Shown here one piece after another: positions 7,560 to 13,650 of a DNA stretch of 15,852 nt (position 1 is the first letter of the stretch; every line of letters begins with the position of its first letter). Source of the stretch: an uncultured bacterium (GTDB lineage Bacteria; Actinomycetota; Coriobacteriia; Coriobacteriales; Coriobacteriaceae). The notes beneath the pieces are model-generated. The model was not told where the DNA came from. It was given only the letters and a program-made list of their open reading frames with translations, and searched no databases. The stretch spans positions 1 through 15,852 of the forward strand of contig CAJMOP010000039.1 of assembly GCA_905215115.1 (NCBI GenBank). The letters run 5' to 3'. The position numbers were made by a program, and so were the translations under genes.

Positions 7560-8375
7560 CTATGCCATCCCCTCGATAATCTTGGCAAGCTTTGCCGCCT
7601 GCTCGGACGCCGTCCCCTCAACGGCCTCGCACGTTTGGTCACGGTCGGGCACAAACGAGCGCACGACCTGTGTCGGCGACCCGGCAAGACCGCAACGCGC
7701 GGGGTCGGCGTTCACGTCGGCGGCACTGACCACGCGCACGTCCGCCTCCTCCGCCGCGCGAATACCGGCAATACTCGGCATACGCAACTGGCCAATCTCC
7801 TTGGCAGTCGTCATCGCGCACGGCATCTCAAGACACGCCGTCTCCTCGCCGGCATCGCAGCCGTGAACAAGCGCCAGTGAACCACAGGTCGTAAAGCCCG
7901 CGCTCTGCACGCAGCTCACGTCGGTCACACAGGGAATCTCAAAAGCACCGGCAAGCTCGGGACCAATCTGGGCCGTATCGCCATCCACCGCCATCTTGCC
8001 GCAGATGAGCAGGTCGAAGTCCTCGTCGAGCGCCTCGATGCCGCATTTGAGAGCATAGGTGGTCGCCAGGGTATCGGCACCTGCAAAGGCGCGATCGGTC
8101 AGCAGCAGCGCGTCGTCGGCGCCTCGAGCGATGCAGTCGCGCAGCAGCGACTCGGTCGCGGGGATGCCCATCGACACCACCGTCACGCGCACGTCCATGC
8201 CAAAGCCGATAAAGTCGTCCTTCAGCGCCAGCGCGCATTCCAAAGCGCTCGCATCAAAGGGATTAATGACCGCCTGCTTGCCATCGCGCACGATGGTATT
8301 GGTCTTGGGGTCCATCTTGACCTCGGTGCTGCCCGGCACGGCCTTGACGCACACCACCATATGGAAATCGCTCAT
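7560..8375 (-). CDS. etfB: Electron transfer flavoprotein beta subunit
   Basis: A 271-aa EtfB/FixA-family protein. The N-terminus MVVCVKAVPGSTEVKMD and the VINPFDASALECALALKD stretch are standard EtfB. The segment AVDGDTAQIGPELA near residues 131-144 resembles the loop that, from family knowledge, marks the bifurcating type and helps bind a second FAD and NAD(H), where ordinary mitochondrial-type EtfB binds AMP. It would therefore accept or deliver electrons as NADH within the dehydrogenase-Etf complex. The start is set at ATG 8375, 9 bases after GGGGG; a GTG at 8381 overlaps the stop of the dehydrogenase gene (GTGA) and is the alternative. Both imply translational coupling. The stop codon abuts the etfA start with no gap. 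Confidence 0.9.
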   Translation of the reverse strand: MSDFHMVVCVKAVPGSTEVKMDPKTNTIVRDGKQAVINPFDASALECALALKDDFIGFGMDVRVTVVSMGIPATESLLRDCIARGADDALLLTDRAFAGADTLATTYALKCGIEALDEDFDLLICGKMAVDGDTAQIGPELAGAFEIPCVTDVSCVQSAGFTTCGSLALVHGCDAGEETACLEMPCAMTTAKEIGQLRMPSIAGIRAAEEADVRVVSAADVNADPARCGLAGSPTQVVRSFVPDRDQTCEAVEGTASEQAAKLAKIIEGMA

Positions 8376-8377
8376 CT

Positions 8378-9979
8378 TCACGCGCCCCCTTTCTGGACGA
8401 GCTCATCCAAGAGCTTCTCCGAAAACAGGTTGCCGCGACCCAGCTGCCCGTCGGGATCGAGCTGGAGCTTGAGCCGCGCCGACTCGACCATGGCCTCGTG
8501 ACCGTACATCGTCTCTAAGAAGCCCGCCTTGATCTTGCCGACGCCGTGCTCGGCAGAAACGGCACCGCCCATAGCCGTTACCTCCGCAGCCCACTGGGCA
8601 AACAGCTCGCCACCGCGACGGTAGTCCTGCGCATCGCGCGGCAGGATGTTCACATGCAGATGGTTGTTACCGATGTGCCCCCAGGCAGCAGATTCAAGCC
8701 CGCTTTCGGCCAGTGTGCGGCGATAGAGGGCCACGACATCGGCAAGGCGTGCATTGGGCACCGACATGTCCGAACCCAGTTTGGTGATGGTGGGATCCGT
8801 GCGGCGACGCTCGTCGATCAGCATATTGACGCTCTCGGGGACCGCATGGCGGAAGAACCGCTGGCGCTCGCGATCAACCTCGGTGCGCGCGACCCATGTC
8901 GCATCGTCGCGGCCACCCGCAAACTCGAGCACCCATCCCAGGTGGTACAGTTCCTCGGTCGCCTGGGCCTCGTCATCGCAGTCGAGCTCCACGTAGACAC
9001 AGACCTTGGCCTCTTTGTCGAGCGCCGGCAGCGAGGCAAACGCCGTCGACTGCTCGCGCTGGCGACGTAGAATATCCAGGGCGCCAGCGTCGAAGTACTC
9101 GATGGCAGCCGCATGGGACAGGACGGGGCGCACGGAATCAGTAAAGGACACGGCCTTGTCTTCGCTATCGAAAAAGCAGCTCACACCCCAAACGACCGCA
9201 GGCGCCGCCTGCAGGGCAATCTCGAGCTCGGTGATAACGCCGAGCGTGCCGCAAGCGCCGATAAAGAGGTCGATGGCGTCCATTTCGTCCGCAACGAAAT
9301 AGCCTGAGGCATTTTTTGTCTTAGGCATGGTGTAGTCAGGAAGATCGAGCTCGAGTGCACGGCCCGCTGCCGTCACGAGCGACAGGTGGCGGCCCTGGGC
9401 AAAAGCCTCGCCGCGCTGAAGCTCAAGCAAATCGCCATCAGCCAGCGCGACGTGGAGTCCCGTGATATGCGGGCGCATGGGGCCGTAAGCGTAGCTGCGG
9501 GCGCCAGAGGCGTTGCATGCCGCCATGCCGCCCAGACAGGCAGATGCCTCGGTGGGATCGGTGGGAAAGAACTGCTCGGGGGCCTCTTGGAACTCCTCGT
9601 AGGCCTCAAGCGATGCCTGGTCCCAACCAGCAGTCGGCAGCACCTTCTTGCTCAGCTGCTTGCGCAGCTCCGAGAGCACAACGCCCGGCTCCACGCGCAG
9701 CAGAAATTGGCCTTGTTCATCGCGGCGAAGGCCCAAGTAGCGATTCATACGGGAAGTATTGAGGATATGCCCGCCGTGGGGCACGGCACCGGCGGCAAGG
9801 CCGGTTCGGGCGCCCTGAACCGTTACCGGGACACGCTCGGCATGGAGCTTTTCCAAAATGGCACGGAGCTCGTCTTCCGTTGTCGGAAACGAGATGCTCG
9901 AGGCCTCGCCCGATGCGCGAGACTCATCGCGACCATACTCTTCGAACTCGTCGGTGAAGGGTTTGATGGTTGCAGACAC
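8378..9979 (-). CDS. FAD-linked 2-hydroxyacid (lactate/glycolate) dehydrogenase, GlcD/LctD family
   Basis: A 533-aa flavoenzyme, first gene of the operon with etfB and etfA. Residues about 30-230 are a PCMH-type FAD-binding domain with VTVQGARTGLAAGAVPHGG (residues 52-70), VEPGV (96-100), and LGGMAACNASGARSYAYG (149-166). The C-terminal FAD-oxidase domain holds WGHIGNNHLHVN (433-444), SAEHGVGKIK (475-484), and LDPDGQLGRGNLF, the counterparts of the catalytic GHxGDGNxH, SGEHGxG and DPxGxLNPGK motifs. The protein is some 60-70 residues longer than typical GlcD/LctD; an acidic insertion at about 118-140 precedes the second FAD segment. Likely substrate is D-lactate by analogy with the Acetobacterium complex; glycolate or another 2-hydroxyacid is possible. 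The start is GTG 9979 with GGGGAG 5 bases upstream. No Fe-S domain is fused here. Confidence 0.88.
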   Translation of the reverse strand: MSATIKPFTDEFEEYGRDESRASGEASSISFPTTEDELRAILEKLHAERVPVTVQGARTGLAAGAVPHGGHILNTSRMNRYLGLRRDEQGQFLLRVEPGVVLSELRKQLSKKVLPTAGWDQASLEAYEEFQEAPEQFFPTDPTEASACLGGMAACNASGARSYAYGPMRPHITGLHVALADGDLLELQRGEAFAQGRHLSLVTAAGRALELDLPDYTMPKTKNASGYFVADEMDAIDLFIGACGTLGVITELEIALQAAPAVVWGVSCFFDSEDKAVSFTDSVRPVLSHAAAIEYFDAGALDILRRQREQSTAFASLPALDKEAKVCVYVELDCDDEAQATEELYHLGWVLEFAGGRDDATWVARTEVDRERQRFFRHAVPESVNMLIDERRRTDPTITKLGSDMSVPNARLADVVALYRRTLAESGLESAAWGHIGNNHLHVNILPRDAQDYRRGGELFAQWAAEVTAMGGAVSAEHGVGKIKAGFLETMYGHEAMVESARLKLQLDPDGQLGRGNLFSEKLLDELVQKGGA

Positions 9980-10164
9980 GCGAACTCCCCACTTTAGCTA
10001 ACTACAGTGTTTGCAGGGAGATGTTACCGCATCGTTTCGTCGACGTGTTCGAGACCGTCTCCATAATTGGCGATTTTTACGTTCGTGCAATTCGGCGAGC
10101 GGCTTGATTTCCTCGGCAGACGATGCTTTTGACACATATGGCCCCGCCGTCGCCGACCGCGCGA

Positions 10165-10193
10165 TTGTCACTCGAAAAAAGTTGGAGTATTTT
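10165..10193 (+). promoter_or_regulatory. Putative promoter of the surface-protein operon
   Basis: TTGTCA (10165-10170, 5 of 6) and TATTTT (10188-10193, 4 of 6) are separated by exactly 17 bases. Transcription would start near 10200, leaving a leader of about 125 bases before the first gene. A perfect TTGACA at 10129-10134 has no -10 partner at a usable distance. Confidence 0.38.
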
Positions 10194-10234
10194 TTGCCGC
10201 CTTTTACCTGCGGAGACACCAATCCGTCAAGCAT

Positions 10235-10252
10235 TTGGTCAGCAATTGGTCA
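10235..10252. repeat. Direct repeat TTGGTCA x2, possible operator
   Basis: TTGGTCA occurs at 10235-10241 and again at 10246-10252, an 11-base period that places both copies on the same face of the helix. An inverted ACCAAT lies at 10218-10223. The site would be in the leader just downstream of the putative promoter. AATTGGT-type half-sites are known for some GntR-family regulators of lactate and pyruvate genes, but no regulator gene is in the window. Confidence 0.3.
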
Positions 10253-10326
10253 AGTAGCGGCTGATACCGTCGGCATCGACAGCCAAAACCGACAGAAGTT
10301 TTGGCCCCAGAAGCAGGGAGGTTCCC

Positions 10327-10623
10327 ATGGCATATTACTGGCCCCAGTACGGCATCGCCATCGAAGTCGACGACGATCCCCATCTCCTGCCTTTCGACGA
10401 AGAGGCATTCCCCGATACGGCGGTCTACCACGTTACCACCGATGTGATCTGCGACCCCGAGTCGTTCTCGGCGCTCGCCCACCACATCGCGCATATCCAC
10501 GACATCGAGCTCCCTCCCGACTTCGACGAGCTTGTCTACTCGCGCCGTCTGATGCTTCATATGCTCTTTGGAGCGGACCCGTCAACCTTTGCGCGCATCT
10601 ATACCGCCAAGGATGCCGCATGA
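10327..10623 (+). CDS. Small protein of unknown function, partial PD-(D/E)XK/DUF559-like appearance
   Basis: A 98-aa soluble acidic protein with no signal peptide. The start is firm: GGGAGG lies 5 bases before ATG. The opening YYWPQYGIAIEVDDDPHLLPFD, then YHVTTDVICDP, recalls the core of DUF559/Vsr-like nuclease folds ('IAIExDGxxH...D...hxVxRhTxxxh'), in which the Asp/His strand and the following beta strand carry the active site. Here the catalytic lysine and arginine are not evident, so enzyme activity is doubtful. The second half (about 48-92) is helical and His-rich. The stop overlaps the next start (ATGA), so it is co-translated with the membrane-anchored protein gene. Why a cytoplasmic protein leads a surface operon is unclear; it could be regulatory. 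No confident family assignment. Confidence 0.72.
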   Translation: MAYYWPQYGIAIEVDDDPHLLPFDEEAFPDTAVYHVTTDVICDPESFSALAHHIAHIHDIELPPDFDELVYSRRLMLHMLFGADPSTFARIYTAKDAA

Positions 10624-11129
10624 GCGCGAAGAGGCCACCCCACTTTGCAGGCTTGGGGCGTCGCAAGAAGCTCATCGCTGCCTGCCTGGCCATCGTCTGT
10701 GCCCTTGTCGCCGTAGGACTATACGCTTGGCAGTCGCAGCCCGTACCCGAGGCGGGCGCTTCGGTTACGACGGCCGAGGGCAAAACGCGCCAGGAAATCC
10801 AAGATGAGCTCGACGCCATCGTTCGCGACAACATGATGACAATTTCGGTCGCACCGGTCGCCCAGCTGCAAAAAGGCGGCAAGCTGCGCGTCAACGTGCA
10901 AAACGTCCAAGACAACAAGTTTCCCCAGCGATTCCGCGTCATCCAAAACGACGAGACCATATACGAATCCGATGTGGTCGAGACCGGCAAAACGGTCGAG
11001 ACATGCCCCGCCGGCGACATCGAGGAAGGTGAGGCGTATATCGAGATCCAGGCGCTTGACGCCAAGACCTATGACAGCCACGGCAACCCGACGCGCGTCA
11101 AGGTACGGGTTGAGCAAGCCGAGAACTAG
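10620..11129 (+). CDS. Single-pass membrane-anchored extracytoplasmic protein, unknown function
   Basis: 169 aa. A basic N-terminus (GRRKK, residues 13-17) is followed by one hydrophobic helix at 18-36, so it is an N-in, C-out anchored or uncleaved-signal protein. Residues about 53-75 (KTRQEIQDELDAIVRD) are helical, possibly coiled coil. Residues 75-169 look like one beta-sandwich module, with alternating strands such as KLRVNVQNVQ, QRFRVIQNDETIYES and TRVKVRVEQ, and a single Cys at 129. From memory, similar small anchored modules ('...LRVNxxNxxxNxxxxxVxI...') sit beside secreted beta-rich surface proteins in Gram-positive bacteria. The start overlaps the previous stop (ATGA) and AAGGA lies 6 bases upstream. 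It probably presents its module on the outer face of the membrane as a chaperone, base or ligand for the secreted proteins encoded next. Confidence 0.8.
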   Translation: MSAKRPPHFAGLGRRKKLIAACLAIVCALVAVGLYAWQSQPVPEAGASVTTAEGKTRQEIQDELDAIVRDNMMTISVAPVAQLQKGGKLRVNVQNVQDNKFPQRFRVIQNDETIYESDVVETGKTVETCPAGDIEEGEAYIEIQALDAKTYDSHGNPTRVKVRVEQAEN

Positions 11130-11181
11130 CTTTCCGGTCGACGCGGCACCGCACGCGATTCACCAGCATTCGTCCAATCAT

Positions 11182-11198
11182 CGCGGGGACGGCCCGCG
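11182..11198 (+). other. Small GC hairpin in the leader of the secreted-protein gene
   Basis: A 6-bp CGCGGG/CCCGCG stem (11182-11187 with 11193-11198) with a 5-nt loop stands just ahead of the AAAGGA ribosome site of the next gene. It has no U tract, so it is not a terminator. It could modulate translation or protect the mRNA end, or mean nothing. Confidence 0.3.
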
Positions 11199-11218
11199 GC
11201 GAATAGAAAGGAACGACC

Positions 11219-11818
11219 ATGGACATCACCAGGAACATGAACGGAGCCAGAGCGCTCGTCGTGGGCGCAGGACTCGCGCTCGCGCTCGCAATGGGCGCCG
11301 CCCCGACGCCAGCTATGGCGGCCGGACGCGTTGGAACCACGAAGGTAATGGTCAGGACCGAGATCGACAACGTTGAGTTCAAAGTTCCGACGGTTATTCC
11401 CTTCGTCGCCAAGGCCGACGGCACGCTTCAGGGCCCCTCAGAAGACGCGACCACCATCGACAATCATTCGGCCTACGGCATCCATGTCACCAACATGAAG
11501 ATCGACGCCATGAACACCTGGACCATTGCCGCCGACGCCAAGGCCGGAACCGCGCAGAACTCAATCGACTTTAAGGTCGGCCCCGACGGCGCGCTCCAGA
11601 ACGCCAGCGCCGCAATGCAGGAGACGGGCCTCGATCTTTCCAAGAATGCAGCCTTCGACATGGGCTACCAGGGCATTGCCGGCGGCACGGACAAAATTAA
11701 GCTCAAGACAAGCGGAAACGTCGCCCGCGTCACGCGCGACATCTTCCGCGTAACCGGCGAAGGCGATCAGGTTGCAACGATCACCTGGACGGTCGAGCCC
11801 GGTGCGCACACGGCATAA
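11219..11818 (+). CDS. Secreted beta-rich surface protein, unknown function
   Basis: 199 aa with a clear signal peptide: basic start, hydrophobic core at 12-28, and an AMA|A type cleavage site near residue 34. The mature 165 residues alternate beta strands and loops without cysteine. Its layout ('VxVPTxIPFxxxADGTLxGP...IxNxSxxxIHVTNxxI...WTI...DFxVGPDG...VATITWTVxPG') is one I recall in many uncharacterised secreted proteins of Coriobacteriia and Firmicutes, and is loosely like TasA/camelysin-type matrix proteins. There is no sorting motif at its own C-terminus. AAAGGA lies 6 bases before the ATG. The 3' end overlaps the next gene, which encodes an LAQTG peptide in another frame; the two products may act together. 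Exact role unknown. Confidence 0.85.
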   Translation: MDITRNMNGARALVVGAGLALALAMGAAPTPAMAAGRVGTTKVMVRTEIDNVEFKVPTVIPFVAKADGTLQGPSEDATTIDNHSAYGIHVTNMKIDAMNTWTIAADAKAGTAQNSIDFKVGPDGALQNASAAMQETGLDLSKNAAFDMGYQGIAGGTDKIKLKTSGNVARVTRDIFRVTGEGDQVATITWTVEPGAHTA

Positions 11819-12083
11819 GGCTATCGCCCTGGCCGCCACCGTCAGCATCCTAGCGTTTGGGCCAGCCATGGCCTTTGCCCAGCAAGAACAGGTACAGGCC
11901 GCCACGCAAGTGACGGTCGATCTCTCGGAACTCGACCGCGGCGACCGCGAGGAACCGTTGGCGCAGACAGGCGACAGACGATGGCTCTTGGCAGCAGGCG
12001 CCACAGCAGCAGGTGCGGGAACCGCCGGCCTCGGTCTGCACATCAAACGCAGCCAGAAACGAAACACGGACAGGCCGCATTAA
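11802..12083 (+). CDS. Very short sortase-substrate protein with LAQTG sorting signal
   Basis: 93 aa from GTG 11802. Residues 1-26 are a signal peptide (RTRHK basic start, hydrophobic core, AFA|QQ cleavage). Residues 27-52 are a short hydrophilic stretch. Residues 53-57 are LAQTG, followed by D58, a hydrophobic span at 61-79 and a basic tail (HIKRSQKR). This is a full cell-wall sorting signal of LPxTG type, with Ala at the second position. After both cuts only about 30 residues would be left on the wall. It overlaps the preceding gene by 17 bases in a different frame, so it is translationally coupled. The start could also be TTG 11772 (GAAGG 8 bases upstream), which only lengthens the basic region. 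The sortase itself is not in the window. It may be a wall anchor or minor subunit for the neighbouring secreted proteins. Confidence 0.75.
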   Translation: MRTRHKAIALAATVSILAFGPAMAFAQQEQVQAATQVTVDLSELDRGDREEPLAQTGDRRWLLAAGATAAGAGTAGLGLHIKRSQKRNTDRPH

Positions 12084-12101
12084 ATTAGCTAAGGAGACCC
12101 C

Positions 12102-13532
12102 ATGGCATCGAAGAACCTTTTGCCCGTCGTCGCACTCTGCGGCGCGCTCGCAACCGGAACGCCTGTCGCCGTTTGGGCGACTCCCGTCATGGCGGGCTCC
12201 TTACCAGCAGCCTTAAGTTCCGCACCAAATCCGTCGAGCGCCATTGCGTGCGAGCGTTTTTCGATCGCACAGGCCGCAATCTCAACCTCGGGATGCCTTC
12301 GTCGTAATACGGACGGCTCGATAGTCGTGGATATCAAGCGTTCGAACAAGGCAAACGGCTCCCAGGCGGGGTGCGCTGTCTGCACATGGCGCTCGGTTGT
12401 GCTCGATGCAGATGGCGATCCATGCAATTTAGAGCTGCGCATCGACATCGCTTCGGTCGATGACTCGGCGAACGGAGCGAAGGTCGCCTTCGACGGTGCG
12501 TTTTTTGAGAAAGGAGGCGGTATATGTCTGGGCTGCGCCGCCGCGAATGCAGACGATGTGCAGCCCACCCTCTCATTCACGGCATCGTTGCGGCTGACCA
12601 AAGCCGGCACCGATGCCATCGCGGCGGGAGAAGCATCCCTGCTGTTCTACGCCGTCAGCACCAAAGACACAGACGCTCATTTCGAGAAGCCGGCCGGATC
12701 ACTCAGCCTTACACGAGGGACAGAGGCAGGCCCTATTGAAATCGATGCCCACGCGCAAAGCAGGCAACGCATTCTTGCCGACCCGGCGCTTCTCGAAATG
12801 GAGTGGAACGGATCCGGAGCCATCGGAATTCTCCCCTCCGCGCTTGACGCCAAGACGCTCCCCTCAAACGACGAACCCCTCAACGCAACCATACAAGAAG
12901 AGAGCACGGACAAAGAAGCAGGTGCGGGCGACACGCCGTCGCCGACAAACAGCGTCCCAGCTTCTTTCGAAGCACCGAATGAGCCCGCTGCCGATCCAAA
13001 CGATCCCGAGCTCGCGGACAGTCTGGGGCTTGCTGATCCTCAAGAGATCGATGAAGGTAACTGCTGCGTGCTTGCCGCCCTCGACCACACAGAGGTCATC
13101 GACGCCGCGAACATCGAAGTTGCCGCCGCCAATCAGCCCGTCCGCAAGTCGGCCATCATCGCATTTCCCGAATCCATCGAAGTCGTCTTTTTGCCATCGG
13201 GCGAGGTCGTGGCCCCAACACTGCTCACCTTGTTGGGCGCCAAGAATACTCGAAACGAAATTAAAAAGGTCACGGTTGTCGACCCTGCAACCACCGCTAA
13301 ACTGCGTCTATACGCCGTTGCCCCAGACGGAAGCAAGACCTTGGAATTCGATGGCGACACACTTCTAGCCTGGCGACGTCTGGACATTATGCAAGACGTC
13401 TCGTATCAGATCGAACTCGAAGGGTTTGATCGTGCCCGCGATGCCAATATCATCGCCGCGGCTATTGAATCCCCACAGCGGCTTATGACACTGCGCTTTG
13501 ACTACTATCCCTATGTCCCGACAACCACCTGA
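12102..13532 (+). CDS. Large secreted two-domain protein with CxxC motifs, unknown function
   Basis: 476 aa. A signal peptide covers about residues 1-31 (cleavage near VWA or VMA). The C13 in its core is not a lipobox cysteine because Leu precedes it. Domain 1 (about 45-235) is beta-rich and carries all the spaced cysteines: C50, C65, the pairs C91/C94 and C142/C145 (both CxxC), and C108, so disulfides or metal binding are possible outside the cell. Residues about 250-318 are a disordered acidic Pro/Glu/Ala linker. A CC pair (321-322) precedes domain 2 (about 350-476), another beta domain ending in TLRFDYYPYVPTTT. No membrane anchor or sorting motif is present. The start is strong: AGGAG 5 bases before ATG 12102. 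The gene lies 18 bases after the LAQTG peptide gene and closes the operon. I recognise no family. Confidence 0.85.
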   Translation: MASKNLLPVVALCGALATGTPVAVWATPVMAGSLPAALSSAPNPSSAIACERFSIAQAAISTSGCLRRNTDGSIVVDIKRSNKANGSQAGCAVCTWRSVVLDADGDPCNLELRIDIASVDDSANGAKVAFDGAFFEKGGGICLGCAAANADDVQPTLSFTASLRLTKAGTDAIAAGEASLLFYAVSTKDTDAHFEKPAGSLSLTRGTEAGPIEIDAHAQSRQRILADPALLEMEWNGSGAIGILPSALDAKTLPSNDEPLNATIQEESTDKEAGAGDTPSPTNSVPASFEAPNEPAADPNDPELADSLGLADPQEIDEGNCCVLAALDHTEVIDAANIEVAAANQPVRKSAIIAFPESIEVVFLPSGEVVAPTLLTLLGAKNTRNEIKKVTVVDPATTAKLRLYAVAPDGSKTLEFDGDTLLAWRRLDIMQDVSYQIELEGFDRARDANIIAAAIESPQRLMTLRFDYYPYVPTTT

Positions 13533-13555
13533 GGCTTAAATGCTGCGCATCATTC

Positions 13556-13581
13556 CTAATACCACTTATATAACGTATTAG
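13556..13581. repeat. Inverted repeat CTAATAC/GTATTAG
   Basis: A perfect 7-bp inverted repeat (13556-13562 and 13575-13581) encloses a 12-base AT-rich spacer containing TATATAA. It lies between the surface operon and the DUF554 gene. It could be an operator over a promoter, or a weak hairpin; there is no U tract, so it is not a convincing terminator. Confidence 0.4.
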
Positions 13582-13650
13582 ATGAGTCGCGATGTGCCTC
13601 GCATTTCGTTCTGCTACGATTGCCACGTTGGCATCAATACAGGAGGGCTC

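Larger units (their letters stand above)
9980..10326. other. Divergent intergenic region between the dehydrogenase-Etf operon and the surface-protein operon
   Basis: These 347 bases separate two operons reading apart, so both promoters should lie here. No believable gene is seen: the frame open from 10011 on the plus strand has no ribosome site and only becomes coding in the downstream anchored-protein gene. The stretch is AT-richer than its surroundings. It contains an AT patch at 10059-10085 upstream of the dehydrogenase gene, a plausible plus-strand promoter at 10165-10193, and repeated TTGGTCA half-sites at 10235-10252. No tRNA, hairpin with U tract or riboswitch-like fold was recognised. 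Confidence 0.6.

Noticed and set aside
10129..10134. Perfect TTGACA box as promoter
   Set aside because: No hexamer like TATAAT is found 16-19 bases downstream on the plus strand; the TTGTCA/TATTTT pair nearby fits better.
10011..10619. Upstream extension of the anchored-protein frame (ATG 10011 or similar)
   Set aside because: The upstream translation is out of frame over the 98-aa gene and reads as random Arg-rich sequence; the basic-plus-hydrophobic start at 10620 with AAGGA is far better.
11772..11818. Frameshift joining the 199-aa secreted protein to the LAQTG tail
   Set aside because: The second frame carries its own complete signal peptide at exactly the right place, which a simple frameshift would not produce; kept only as an evolutionary alternative.
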